Assembly (NCBI RefSeq): GCF_006334915.2
Contig: NZ_VDMA02000018.1
Span: 1-64,000 of the forward strand
Direction: 5' to 3'
DNA length: 64,000 bases
Source: Microbispora catharanthi
GTDB taxonomy: Bacteria > Actinomycetota > Actinomycetes > Streptosporangiales > Streptosporangiaceae
The position numbers were made by a program, and so were the translations under genes. This document shows positions 9,723-18,619 of this stretch, in pieces. Every line of letters starts with the position of its first letter. Positions within the stretch are counted from its first letter, which is position 1. Under the pieces are notes generated by a model. The model was not told the origin of the DNA and made no database searches. It worked only from the letters and a program-made list of their open reading frames with translations.

Positions 9723-10748
9723 TTGGCCAGGCGTGCGCTGATCACCGGCATCACCGGTCAGGACGGCTCCTATCTCGCAGAGCACCTGCTGAGCGAGGGA
9801 TACGAGGTCTGGGGCCTGGTCCGCGGGCAGGCCAACCCGCGCGTCCCGCGCGTGCGCCGGCTCCTGCAGGACGTACGGCTGGTCCGCGGCGACCTGCTCG
9901 ACCAGGGATCGCTGATCTCGGCGGTGGAGAAGGTGCAGCCGGACGAGGTCTACAACCTGGGGGCCATCTCGTTCGTGCCGATGTCATGGGAGCAGGCCGA
10001 GCTGACCGCCGAGGTGACCGGCATGGGTGTGCTCCGCGTGCTGGAGGCCATCCGCGTCTGCTCGGGGATCACCGCCTCGCGCGGCTCGTCGGCCGGGCAG
10101 ATCCGCTTCTACCAGGCGTCGTCCTCGGAGATGTTCGGCCAGGTCAGGGAGACGCCGCAGACCGAGCGCACGCCCTTCCACCCCAGGTCGCCGTACGGCG
10201 TGGCCAAGGCGTACGGGCACTTCCTCACGCAGAACTACCGCGAGTCGTACGGCATGTTCGCGGTGTCGGGCATCCTGTTCAACCACGAGTCGCCCCGGCG
10301 GGGGGCCGAGTTCGTCACCCGCAAGGTCTCGCTCGGCGTCGCGCGGATCAAGCTCGGCATGGCCGCCGAACTTCGCCTGGGCAACCTGGAGGCGCGCCGC
10401 GACTGGGGGTTCGCCGGCGACTTCGTCCGCGCCATGCACATGATGCTGTCGGCCGCCGGGCCCGAGGACTACGTCATCGGCACCGGGCGCACGCACTCGG
10501 TGCGCGAGCTGGTCGAGGCGGCGTTCGCCGCCGCCGATCTGGACTGGGAGCGGTACGTCGTCTGCGACGCGTCCCTGCACCGTCCGGCGGAGGTCGACCT
10601 GTTGTGCGCGGACCCGAAGAAGGCCCGCACCCAGCTCGGCTGGGAGCCGACGGTGTCGTTCGAGGAACTCGTGGCGATGATGGTCGAAGCCGACCTGCGC
10701 CTGCTCGCCGACGGCGGCGACCCCGAACAGGACTCCTCCTGGGCCTGA
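9723..10748 (+). CDS. gmd: GDP-mannose 4,6-dehydratase
   Basis: 341 residues from a TTG preceded by GAGGAGG at proper spacing; no ATG or GTG fits as well. GITGQDGSYLAEHLL is the NAD(P)-binding GxxGxxG of GMD, YQASSSEMFG holds the catalytic Ser/Glu region and SPYGVAKAYGH the YxxxK pair. It converts GDP-mannose to GDP-4-keto-6-deoxymannose, the branch point to 6-deoxyhexoses such as fucose or rhamnose-type sugars. No reductase or epimerase partner is adjacent. Divergent from the glycosyltransferase, which may use the product. Confidence 0.9.
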   Translation: MARRALITGITGQDGSYLAEHLLSEGYEVWGLVRGQANPRVPRVRRLLQDVRLVRGDLLDQGSLISAVEKVQPDEVYNLGAISFVPMSWEQAELTAEVTGMGVLRVLEAIRVCSGITASRGSSAGQIRFYQASSSEMFGQVRETPQTERTPFHPRSPYGVAKAYGHFLTQNYRESYGMFAVSGILFNHESPRRGAEFVTRKVSLGVARIKLGMAAELRLGNLEARRDWGFAGDFVRAMHMMLSAAGPEDYVIGTGRTHSVRELVEAAFAAADLDWERYVVCDASLHRPAEVDLLCADPKKARTQLGWEPTVSFEELVAMMVEADLRLLADGGDPEQDSSWA

Positions 10749-10774
10749 CACCCCCGGGAGGGGGCTGGCGGGGG

Positions 10775-11577
10775 CTACGGCGGAGTGAGAGCCCGGCTCA
10801 CCGCCTCCGCGACCTTGCCGATGCCGTGTTCGAGACGGCGGAAGTAGGTGGCCCTGGACAGGTGGAGGCGATGCGCGAGGAGGTCGTGGCCTCCGGCGCG
10901 GGCGAGGTAGTACAGGCGGAGGATCTCCCCGGCTTCGGCGTCCACGGCGGACGCCGACGACGCGAGTGCCTCCACGGCCTGCCGCAGGAGGTCGGCGAGC
11001 GCGGGCGCCGGCCCCGGGCCTGAGACGGCCGTCCGGGCCGGCGTGTGAAGGTCCCGCAACGCGGCGCGGACGAGTTCGGCCGTCCGGCCGGGTTCCTCGG
11101 CGCGGGGGTCCTGCATCCGCCGCAGCCACGCGGGCAGGTTCCGTGCCGTGAACGTGCGGGCGAACAGGGCGCTCGGCCGGCCGCACCGATAGAGATCGTG
11201 CCTCGTGTCGCCCATGCGGCGCAGGCCGAAGCGCGCCGCCACAGATCGCGCATCCGCACCACCTGGCGTTCCGCCAGGCCCTCGGCGTCGCCCCACAACC
11301 GGATCAGGCGGCCGATCGCCTCGTCGTCGCCGTCGCCGGCGCGCCGGACCGAGAACTCGCCGCGCTCGTCGGCGTACAGGTCACGGCGCGCACGCCGGCT
11401 CCCCGACAGGTAGAGGACCTGGTCGGCGAGCCGGGCCCGCAGCGGTGGGTCGGCGGTGCGGGCCAGCTGGCGGTGCCGATGCTCGACGGCCCGCGCGGCC
11501 ATGTCGTCGCGCAGGACCGGGTGGCGCCAGCGATAGGCGAGATCGAAGAGCGTGCGGTAGGGCTCGGCGACGGTCAG
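10775..11577 (-). pseudogene. Frameshifted, probably N-truncated regulator with C-terminal helix-turn-helix
   Basis: Two frames together make one protein. The upstream part runs from LTVAEPYRTLF through LAERQVVRMRDLWRR; near 11225-11235 the frame must shift to continue FGLRRMGDTRHDLYR to the stop. The junction falls in a run of GC dinucleotides (a GCGCGC tract), a classic slip site. No convincing start codon precedes LTVAEP in frame, and the ROK gene begins only 60 bp away, so the N-terminus also looks lost. The end (HRLHLSRATYFRRLEHGIGKV) resembles a sigma-region-4 or LuxR-type helix-turn-helix. A sequencing error is the alternative to decay. Confidence 0.5.
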
Positions 11578-11633
11578 CCCGTGACGCCCTCGCCGGGGTC
11601 GTCCAAGATTGACATAAAACCTACCAAGTGTGC

Positions 11634-12911
11634 ATGCTTTTCCGCATGTGGCAACCCAGGCCAGATGTCGTGTCTCCGGTGCGGCGCGGGCACGAGCAGA
11701 CCGTGCTCGGCCTGCTGCGCGCGCACGGCCCGCTCAACCGGGGCGAGCTCAGCCGGCGGTGCGGCCTGTCGCGCACGACCCTGCACGACACTCTCAGCGG
11801 ACTGCTGGCCACGGGCGCGGTGGTCACGGCGATGCCGGACGAGGCGCCGCGCGGCCGGGGCCGTCCCGCCGAGCGACTGGCCCTCAATCCCGCGGTCGGC
11901 CAGGCCCTCGGCATCGACTTCGCCCGCCGCGCGGTGCACGTCGCGGCCGTCGGCGTGACGTACGAGATCGTGGGCGCGGCGGGGGAGGCGCACCCGCCCG
12001 GCCTGCCGTGGCCCGACCGGGTGGCGCTCGCCGAACGGCTCGTCCGCGGGCTCGTCGGCGGCGGGTTGTGGCACAGAGCGCTCAAGGGCGTGGGCGTGGG
12101 CGTCGTGGGCCCGCTGGCAGGGGCGCGGGACGGGACCCTCTCCGGTGTCGAGGCCCTGCTCGGGGAGCGCTTCGGCGGGCCGGTGCTGCTGGACAACAAC
12201 ACCAGGCTCGCGGCACTCGCCGAGTCGACGTGGGGCGCGGCCGCCGGTGACCGGGACGCGCTCTACCTGCGGCTGTCGTACGGCGTCGGCGGCGGGGTGG
12301 TGGCCGGAGGGATGTTGCACCGCGGCGCCGACGGAGTGTCGGGGGAGATCGGGCACATCCCGGTGGACCCGGCTGGGAAACCCTGCGAGTGCGGCGGCAC
12401 GGGCTGCCTGGAGACCGTCGCCTCGATCAGGGCGGTGCTCGACGCCTACCGCGCCCGGGGCGGCCGCGGCGACGACCTGCCCGCGCTGACGGCCGCCGTG
12501 GAGGCGGGCGACCCGATCGCCCTCGGCCTGCTGTCCGACGTGGGCGGCCAGATCGGCCGGGTGCTCGCGGCGCTGTCCAACGCGATCGGGCCCAGGGTGA
12601 TCGTCGTCGGCGGCGAGCTGGCCGAGATCGGCGCTCCGCTCCTGAGGCCCGTCCGGGAGGCCCTGAACGCGGGCGCGGTGCCGATCTCGCGCCATCGGCT
12701 GACCCTGCGCAGGGCGGCGCTCGGCGACGTCGCGGGCGCGCTCGGCGGCCTCGCCCTGGCGCTCGGGGAGTCTCCGCTGCTGTCGCGCTACCCGGCCGCG
12801 GAGCCGGAGCCCGGCCCCGCGGATTCACGCGCCGCCGGGTGCGGCAGGGCGCCGGCCCGGCCGCGCCCGGCCCTGACCCCGCTGCCGTCGCTGCCCGTCA
12901 GCCGAGGGTGA
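11634..12911 (+). CDS. ROK-family transcriptional repressor
   Basis: About 425 residues. An N-terminal winged helix (HGPLNRGELSRRCGLSRTTLHDTLSGLL) precedes a ROK sugar-kinase-like domain with the zinc motif CECGGTGCLE, the GEIGHIPV loop and DNNTRLAALAE. GTG 11628 and ATG 11646 are other possible starts. ROK repressors bind carbohydrates and control sugar genes; the target here is not evident because the upstream divergent gene is decayed and the downstream one is a convergent P450. The 3' end overlaps the P450 stop by 14 bp within a strong hairpin. The last 50 residues are Pro/Ala/Arg-rich and probably disordered. Confidence 0.85.
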   Translation: MLFRMWQPRPDVVSPVRRGHEQTVLGLLRAHGPLNRGELSRRCGLSRTTLHDTLSGLLATGAVVTAMPDEAPRGRGRPAERLALNPAVGQALGIDFARRAVHVAAVGVTYEIVGAAGEAHPPGLPWPDRVALAERLVRGLVGGGLWHRALKGVGVGVVGPLAGARDGTLSGVEALLGERFGGPVLLDNNTRLAALAESTWGAAAGDRDALYLRLSYGVGGGVVAGGMLHRGADGVSGEIGHIPVDPAGKPCECGGTGCLETVASIRAVLDAYRARGGRGDDLPALTAAVEAGDPIALGLLSDVGGQIGRVLAALSNAIGPRVIVVGGELAEIGAPLLRPVREALNAGAVPISRHRLTLRRAALGDVAGALGGLALALGESPLLSRYPAAEPEPGPADSRAAGCGRAPARPRPALTPLPSLPVSRG

Positions 12912-12920
12912 CGGGCAGCG
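12889..12920. terminator. Bidirectional terminator hairpin in overlapping gene ends
   Basis: A perfect 12-bp stem, CGCTGCCCGTCA (12889-12900) with TGACGGGCAGCG (12909-12920), and an 8-nt loop. It spans the stop codons of both the ROK gene and the convergent P450, so it is coding in both directions and likely ends both transcripts. Confidence 0.75.
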
Positions 12921-14106
12921 TCTTGATGCCGTTGATGAAGTTGGACCTCAGCCGCGTGGCCTCGCCGGCCTGCCGGATGCCGGGCAGGCGCTGGGCCAGC
13001 ACCTCGAACAGCACCCGAAGCTCCAGCTTGGCCAGGTGGTTGCCGAGGCAGAAGTGCGCCCCGCCGCCGCCGAAGCCGATCTGCGGGTTGGGGTCGCGGC
13101 CGATGTCGAACTCGTCGGGCCGCTCGAAGATCTCCTCGTCGCGGTTGGCCGACGCGTAGAAGACCACCACCTTGTCGCCCTCGGCGATCTTCTGGCCGCG
13201 GATCTCGGTGTCCGCCGTGGCCGTACGCCGGAACAGGTTGACCGGGGACACCCAGCGGACGATCTCGTCGGCGGCCGTCCTGGCGAGGGAGGGGTCGTCC
13301 ACCAGGCGCTTCCACTGGTCCGGGTGCTCGAAGAGGGTCAGCATGCCTCCGGAGGCCGCGTTCCTGGTGGTCTCGTTGCCCGCCACGATCAGCAGCAGGA
13401 CGAACAGGTCGAACTCGTCCTCGGTCAGCGTCTGCCCGTCCTCGTCGGGCTGCAGGAGCTTGGTGACGATGTCGTCGCGCGGGTCCTGCCTTCGTGCCGC
13501 GGCCAGCGCGTGAGCGTACGAGTAGACCTCGAAGGCGGCGGCCTGCCCCTCCTCCGGGCTGGCGGAGTAGTCGGGGTCGTCGCTGCCGATCATGCGATTG
13601 GACCACTCGAAGATCTTGTCCCGGTCCTCGACCGGCGCGCCGAGCAGCTCGCAGATCACGTACAGCGGGAGCGGCGCGGCGATGTCCCGCACGAAGTCGA
13701 CCTCGGGCTTGCCCTGGACCTCGTCGACGAGGGCGTGGCAGATGTCCCGGATGTGCTCCTCCAGCCGTCCGATCTGGCGCGGGGTGAAGCCGCGGTTGAC
13801 CAGCGAGCGGCGCCGGGTGTGGTCGGGCGGGTCCTGGTTGAGCATCATCAGCCGCTGGAACTCGCGCTGCTCCTCGGGCATCTCGTCGAACAGCGCCAGT
13901 TTCCGCGCCGAGGAGAACAGGTCGGAGTGACGGGAGACGTGGACGACGTCGGCGTGCTTGGTGACCGCCCAGAATCCGGGCCAGTCGCCTTGTCCCTCGT
14001 GCCGGTAGACGGGCGCGTTGTCCCTGAGCCAGCGGAGCTGGTCGTGCGGCACCCCGCTGTGCGCGTAGCGGTCCTTGTCGACGAGGTTGATTTCCATGGC
14101 ACTCAC
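12898..14106 (-). CDS. Cytochrome P450, CYP124/125/142-type sterol side-chain hydroxylase
   Basis: 402 residues. The I-helix is AGNETTRNAASGG, the ExxR helix EIVRW, and the heme loop FGGGGAHFCLGNHLA with the thiolate Cys. The AGNETTRN helix, the SPVNLFRRTAT segment and the C-terminal RSNFINGIKTLPV match the mycobacterial CYP124/CYP125/CYP142 group, which oxidises the terminal methyl of sterol side chains or methyl-branched lipids. A KstR-like operator lies about 90 bp upstream. Needs a ferredoxin, for which the gene at 4034-4228 is a candidate. An ATG nine bases downstream is an alternative start. Confidence 0.8.
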   Translation of the reverse strand: MSAMEINLVDKDRYAHSGVPHDQLRWLRDNAPVYRHEGQGDWPGFWAVTKHADVVHVSRHSDLFSSARKLALFDEMPEEQREFQRLMMLNQDPPDHTRRRSLVNRGFTPRQIGRLEEHIRDICHALVDEVQGKPEVDFVRDIAAPLPLYVICELLGAPVEDRDKIFEWSNRMIGSDDPDYSASPEEGQAAAFEVYSYAHALAAARRQDPRDDIVTKLLQPDEDGQTLTEDEFDLFVLLLIVAGNETTRNAASGGMLTLFEHPDQWKRLVDDPSLARTAADEIVRWVSPVNLFRRTATADTEIRGQKIAEGDKVVVFYASANRDEEIFERPDEFDIGRDPNPQIGFGGGGAHFCLGNHLAKLELRVLFEVLAQRLPGIRQAGEATRLRSNFINGIKTLPVTLG

Positions 14107-14196
14107 CTAATCGGGTTTGGTTGCCCTTGGTAAGAGGGATGATCGCCCTGCCGGCGCTCGGCGAAAGTGCGGTCAAGCGCTTGTTCGCGTTGATTC

Positions 14197-14210
14197 TGAA
14201 ACGTGTTCTA
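14197..14210. promoter_or_regulatory. KstR-like operator TGAAACGTGTTCTA
   Basis: Fits TnnAACnnGTTnnA; the right half is identical to the mycobacterial KstR half-site. It lies 91 bp upstream of the sterol-type P450 and 87 bp before the divergent MmcQ/YjbR gene. Confidence 0.6.
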
Positions 14211-14296
14211 TTACGTGGGGGACGGCCCGTCAAGCGACCCGCAGGTGACGGATCGTTGCCGCCGCCTTGTCGGTGGGCTCTGGTACGACTGGGCGT

Positions 14297-14638
14297 ATGG
14301 GTGTGAGCGTCGAGGAGTTTCTCGCCATGCTGGACCGGTTGCCCGAGGTGAGCAAGGGCGAGGGCGGCGACTGGGTCTCGGTCAAGGTGCGCGGCAAGGG
14401 TTTCGGCTACCTGTGGGAGCGCACCGAGACGGTGGGCCTCAAGGCGACGATCGAGGAGCAGATCGCGCTGGTGGCCGAGCGGCCCGAGGTGTTCGAGCCG
14501 CAGTTCACCGCCGGACGTTTCGGCTGGGTCGTGGTCCATCTGGCGAAGATCGACGCTGACGAGTTGTTCGAGCTCGTCACCGAGGCGTGGTGCCTCACCG
14601 CGCCGAAGTCCCTCGTCGAAGCGCACGAATCCCGGTAG
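14297..14638 (+). CDS. MmcQ/YjbR-family DNA-binding-like protein
   Basis: 113 residues. The layout LPEVSKGEGGDWVSVKVRGKGFGYLWE, then PEVFEPQFTAGRFGWVVVHLAKID and ELVTEAWCLTAPKSLVE is that of the MmcQ/YjbR family (CyaY-like double-wing fold). Function is unknown; the name DNA-binding is from structure similarity only. It is divergent from the sterol-type P450 and convergent with a FadR-type regulator. An earlier ATG/GTG would add poorly conserved residues, so this start is preferred. Confidence 0.75.
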   Translation: MGVSVEEFLAMLDRLPEVSKGEGGDWVSVKVRGKGFGYLWERTETVGLKATIEEQIALVAERPEVFEPQFTAGRFGWVVVHLAKIDADELFELVTEAWCLTAPKSLVEAHESR

Positions 14639-14651
14639 CGGCGGGGCGCCG

Positions 14652-15323
14652 TCACAGCGAGCGGCGCAGCCACTCCTCGACGCCCGCGATGTGGACGGTG
14701 GCCCAGGCCTGCGCGATCTCCGGCCGGCGGCCCGCGATGGCCTCGTAGATGGCGGCGTGCTGCGCCCGCGTCGTCTCGGCCGCGCCCTCCTGGGTGAGGC
14801 CGCGCCAGATGCGGGCCCGCGCGGTCGGGCCGGAGATGCTCTCGATGAGCGAGCTGAGCACGGGGTTGCCGGCGCCCTCGGCGATCCGCTGGTGGAACCG
14901 CAGGTCGTTGGCGACGAAATCCTCCGTGCTCGGCTCCTCGGGGAACGCGTCCAGGATGTCGCGCAGCTCGGCGATGTCCTCGTCGGTCATCCGGGTCGCC
15001 GCCATCGCGGTGGCCGCGGGTTCGAGGATGCGCCGCACCTCGAAGAACTGCAGGACCGTGTCGTCCTGGTGGAAGCCGACCACGAACGACAGGGCGTCCA
15101 GCAGCAGGCCCGGCTCCAGGCTGGTGACGTAGGTGCCGTCGCCCTGCCGCACGTCGAGCACGTTGATCAGGGCGAGTGCGCGGACGGCCTCCCGCAGCGA
15201 GTTGCGTGACAGCCCCAGCCGCTCGGCCAGGTCCGCCTCCCGGGGCAGCCGGTCGCCCGGGCCCAGCTCACCCGACAGGATCATGTCCTTGATCCTGCTG
15301 ATCGCCGCGTCGGTGACCGCCAC
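14652..15323 (-). CDS. GntR/FadR-family transcriptional regulator
   Basis: 223 residues from a GTG. An N-terminal winged helix (LGPGDRLPREADLAERLGLSRNSLREAVRALALINVL) is followed by an all-helical FCD domain with the metal-ligand pattern D..H (NDLRFHQRIAEGAGNP) and later His in RAQHAAIYEAI. FadR-type FCD proteins bind carboxylic acids or sugar acids with a metal. No obvious target gene is adjacent: the next gene upstream is the TOMM cluster regulator, itself on the same strand and ending 97 bp away. Confidence 0.85.
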   Translation of the reverse strand: MAVTDAAISRIKDMILSGELGPGDRLPREADLAERLGLSRNSLREAVRALALINVLDVRQGDGTYVTSLEPGLLLDALSFVVGFHQDDTVLQFFEVRRILEPAATAMAATRMTDEDIAELRDILDAFPEEPSTEDFVANDLRFHQRIAEGAGNPVLSSLIESISGPTARARIWRGLTQEGAAETTRAQHAAIYEAIAGRRPEIAQAWATVHIAGVEEWLRRSL

Positions 15324-15389
15324 GCCCCGTCCCCCTGCCGCGCGCTTTCGTCCGGGGCCGCGCTCAGCCCGTCTCCCGGGGAATTGTAC

Positions 15390-15448
15390 GGCCGGGCCCT
15401 ATTCCTTCCTGGCCGGGCCCTATTCCTCCTGGCCGTGCCATTCCTCCT
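15390..15448. repeat. Three imperfect ~20-bp tandem repeats
   Basis: Three head-to-tail units of 21, 20 and 18 bp built on GGCCGGGCCCTATTCCTCCT at 15390-15410, 15411-15430 and 15431-15448. The last units encode the repetitive C-terminus (GQEEWHGQEE) of the LuxR regulator and the first lies beyond its stop, so copy-number change would lengthen or shorten that protein's tail. Confidence 0.7.
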
Positions 15449-18275
15449 GGCCGGGCAGGGGGCCGATCCCGGCCTGATGGTCACCGAGCCGCTTGATGAT
15501 CTCGGCCAGCTCGGCGCGGGTGTGGATGCCGAGCTTGCGGTAGATGCGGGCGAGGTGGGTGTCCACGGTCCGTTTGCTGATGGACAGCTCGGTCGCGACC
15601 TGGAGGTTGCTCATGCCGCGCAGCACCAGTTCGGTGACCCGCATCTCCCCGGCCGTCAGGGGCGATGGGCCGTCGGCCTGCCCGCCGCGGGCTCGGCCGC
15701 CGATCGTCGCGAGGTTGCGCTCGGCGAGCGCGGCGAGCCGTACGGCGCCGCAGCCGTCGGCCAGCACGTATGCCTCGTTGAGCGTGTCGTGGGCGCGGCG
15801 CGACTCCCCGGCGGCCTGCAGGGCGATGCCCAGGCGCAGCATCGCTCGGATGCGCTCCATGGCGCCGCCCGGCCCGTCGAGCACTGTCAGCGCCTCGGTG
15901 AGCAGGTCGAGCCTTCGACTGCCTTCGGCGGTCGTGCTCGCGATGCTCAGCGCGCGGCCGAGGCTGTCCGGGGCGCCCCAGGCCCGGGCCAGCTCGAGCT
16001 CCTCCTCCGCCAGGCGGTGGGCGGTCCCGTGCTGGCCGAGCCGCAGGTAGGCCAGCGCCGCCTGGCCCCGCCAGCCCGCGCACGCCGGGTTGACCACCCC
16101 GGCCGACAGCATCTGCCGTCCGGCCTCCAACAGGGCGCGCAGCCCCTCGCGGACGTCACCCCGGGCGATCGACACCCGGCCCCGCGCCTCCAGCAGGGTC
16201 CCCTGCAGGAGGGGGTGCACCGGTTCGCGCGCGACCTCGTCGAACAGCGCGTGGGCGACGTCGAGTTCATCGCGCTCGAGGAGCACGCGGGCCGCGCAGG
16301 ACACGGCGGCGACGTGCAGCCCGGGGGCGTGCGACGCCCGCGCGAAGTGGATGGCCTCGCGGGCGTGCGCCAGCGACGCGCGCAGCTTCCCCTTGCGGTA
16401 GGCGACTTCCGACAGCAGCGTGACGGCGAGGGCCTGCCCGGTCATCGAGGCGTGCGCCCGCGCCTCGGCGGCCGCCTGCTCCGACCAGTACGCCGCCTCG
16501 TCCACCCGGCCCGCCCACAGCAGCGCCATGACCAGCGTCGGCGGGATCGGCCCGCCCCCGTCGAGACAGCGCCGGGCGAGGGCCAGCGTGCGGTGGAGGT
16601 GCCTGCCCCTGGCCGCGCCGGACAACGCGGCGGTGGCGAGGTAGTCCCGCGCCCCTGCGCTCGTGACGGCGCCGGGCTCGGCATTGAGCTGCCGCATCGC
16701 CGCGCGTGAGCCGTACGACTGGCCGGTCAGCAGCGCCTGCGCGCTGAGCCGCAGCAGCACCTCGCGGTCGGGGAGCCGGCCGGTCGGATCGTCGTCGAAG
16801 CCCCGGGCGATGTCGCAGAAGGCCGAGGCCGCTTCCGGGGAGTTGAGCGTGAGCAGAGCGGTGGCGAAGGGCGCCAGAGAGTCCGCCCGCTCGCCGGTGT
16901 CGCCGGCGAGGGCGGTCACGGTGCGGAAGTGCCGCAGACAGGCGGGGATGTCGAGGTGCACCTCGACGGCGCCCAGCTCGGCCGTCACCTGCAGGACGGC
17001 CTGGTCCTTGGCCGTGGCGAGCGCCCGGTGGAGATAACGGGTCGCGTCCTCCCAGGCGTTCTCGGAGACCGCCTCCCGCGCGGCCTCGCGCAGCACGGAA
17101 ACGGCCCACGGGTCGCCGGTGGGGCTCGCCGACAGCAGGTGCCGGGCCGACCGCTTGGGAGGCGAGCCGAGGCGGTGCAGCAGCGAGGCCGCCCGCCGGT
17201 GCAACTCGTCGCGCGCGCGGGGGTCCATCCGCGCGAGGATCGTCGACTGGACGAGGTCGTGCGTGAACCGCTGCGGCGGGCTGCCCTCCAGCAGGCCCGC
17301 CCCGGCGAGCGCGTGGCCCGCCTCCTCGGCCGCGACCGCGCCGTACCCGGCCAGCATCGCCGCCGTCTCCAGCCCGGCGTACGGCGCGATGACGGCCAGG
17401 CTCTGCAGGAGGGCGAGGAGGGACGGATACCTGCCGCTGAGCCATTCGAGGACGGTCTCCGACAGGGCCGTCGCGCCGATCCGCATCACGTGGGGCAGTT
17501 CGGACCTGTCCGGCAGGACGTCGGCGGCGGCCAGCCGTCCCGCCGTCTCCAGCAGGAGCAGTGGATTGCCCTTGGTCAGGCGGTGGCAGGCCGTCACGAT
17601 CTCGTCGTCCACCGGGGCGCCCAGCGCCGACTCCATGAGCGTGGCGGCGCATCTCCGGCACAGCGCCGAGGGCCGCAGCGACCGCGCGTACGGCAACGCC
17701 AGGATGTCCCAGATCGCGTCGCCGGCGCTGCGGTCCTCCACGTCGCAGGTCAGGATCATCGCGATGGGCAGGCCGTCGAGTCGCCTGGCGATGTAGGAGC
17801 ACCACTGCGCCGACTGAGGGTCGGCGTGGTTGAGGTCGTCGACCGCGATGATCAGTGGTTGTCCCGCGGTCAGCGAGCGGGTGGCCCGGTAGAGGTCGTC
17901 GAGCAGCGTGGCGGGCACGACGGGCGCGCTCCCGTCGTACGGCACCGCCGCCAGTGCGGGCGCGCGCACGTTCGCGTCGAGGACGGCGGCGGGGGCGCCG
18001 GGGTCGGCCCGTTTCGAGCCGCTCATCATCGGATCGAACAACTGCCGGACGATGCCGAACGCGAAGGAGCGCTCGTCGGCGTGGCCCCGGGCGCTGAGCA
18101 CGACACCGCCCGGTCTGCGCGCCAGCGCCGCGTGCAGCAGCCGGGTCTTCCCGATCCCCCGCGTGCCCTGAATCACCAGTACGGCCGGTCTCCCTTCGGC
18201 AAGCCCGGCCAGTACCTCGTCGACGACCCCTAGCTCGTTGTCCCGGTGCAGTAGTACCGGGCGCCCTGAGGCCAT
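15420..18275 (-). CDS. Large ATP-binding LuxR-family (LAL) regulator, probable TOMM cluster activator
   Basis: 951 residues. The N-terminal AAA-type domain has Walker A GTRGIGKT (residues 37-44) and VDDLNHADPQSAQW as Walker B; the middle is an alpha-solenoid of TPR-like helices; the last 75 residues hold a LuxR/GerE helix-turn-helix (ELSISKRTVDTHLARIYRKLGI). LAL proteins are typical pathway activators in actinomycete gene clusters. It is divergent from the azole operon across a 420-bp AT-rich region with TACGTA palindromes. It is the best candidate reader of those sites but this is inference. A tandem repeat encodes its final residues. Confidence 0.9.
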   Translation of the reverse strand: MASGRPVLLHRDNELGVVDEVLAGLAEGRPAVLVIQGTRGIGKTRLLHAALARRPGGVVLSARGHADERSFAFGIVRQLFDPMMSGSKRADPGAPAAVLDANVRAPALAAVPYDGSAPVVPATLLDDLYRATRSLTAGQPLIIAVDDLNHADPQSAQWCSYIARRLDGLPIAMILTCDVEDRSAGDAIWDILALPYARSLRPSALCRRCAATLMESALGAPVDDEIVTACHRLTKGNPLLLLETAGRLAAADVLPDRSELPHVMRIGATALSETVLEWLSGRYPSLLALLQSLAVIAPYAGLETAAMLAGYGAVAAEEAGHALAGAGLLEGSPPQRFTHDLVQSTILARMDPRARDELHRRAASLLHRLGSPPKRSARHLLSASPTGDPWAVSVLREAAREAVSENAWEDATRYLHRALATAKDQAVLQVTAELGAVEVHLDIPACLRHFRTVTALAGDTGERADSLAPFATALLTLNSPEAASAFCDIARGFDDDPTGRLPDREVLLRLSAQALLTGQSYGSRAAMRQLNAEPGAVTSAGARDYLATAALSGAARGRHLHRTLALARRCLDGGGPIPPTLVMALLWAGRVDEAAYWSEQAAAEARAHASMTGQALAVTLLSEVAYRKGKLRASLAHAREAIHFARASHAPGLHVAAVSCAARVLLERDELDVAHALFDEVAREPVHPLLQGTLLEARGRVSIARGDVREGLRALLEAGRQMLSAGVVNPACAGWRGQAALAYLRLGQHGTAHRLAEEELELARAWGAPDSLGRALSIASTTAEGSRRLDLLTEALTVLDGPGGAMERIRAMLRLGIALQAAGESRRAHDTLNEAYVLADGCGAVRLAALAERNLATIGGRARGGQADGPSPLTAGEMRVTELVLRGMSNLQVATELSISKRTVDTHLARIYRKLGIHTRAELAEIIKRLGDHQAGIGPLPGQEEWHGQEE

Positions 18276-18530
18276 CCCTACCCCCGGAGCACATACTGAT
18301 TTTTCTCGACATACGGATCATGCCGGACAGGGCCAGCGGGTTGTCAATACTTGAAATCGGGATGAGTAAACACAATATTGCTGACTCGTGAAAGCAACCT
18401 ATTGTCATGATTTCCTGTCTGCCGGATAGGGGAGGCCGCCCGTCCGCGCCGAAACCCCTGCCGCGTCGGCGATGCGGGCGACCGAATTATCGCGGCAGTT
18501 CGGCGGCCCAGGCTCCGGAAGGCGGCGCGC

Positions 18531-18538
18531 ATACGTAT
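18531..18538. promoter_or_regulatory. TACGTA palindrome ATACGTAT
   Basis: A perfect 8-bp palindrome, followed by TC as in the copy at 30948. It is the first of three TACGTA elements before the azole operon, 165 bp from the cyclodehydratase start. Confidence 0.5.
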
Positions 18539-18553
18539 TCCGCCGCGCCGCCC

Positions 18554-18565
18554 CGATACGTATCG
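18554..18565. promoter_or_regulatory. TACGTA palindrome CGATACGTATCG
   Basis: A perfect 12-bp palindrome. Its centre is 25 bp from that of the preceding ATACGTAT, about two and a half helical turns. Confidence 0.55.
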
Positions 18566-18606
18566 CCGTACGCACAGGGCCGGGTCCTGCTTTGTGCGCG
18601 CCATGC

Positions 18607-18619
18607 GTACGTATGCGTC
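18607..18619. promoter_or_regulatory. TACGTA element followed by TGCGT
   Basis: The 13-mer CGTACGTATGCGT overlaps this position and is repeated exactly near 38510, before the small membrane protein gene at 38238-38408. It is the element closest to the cyclodehydratase start. Confidence 0.5.
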
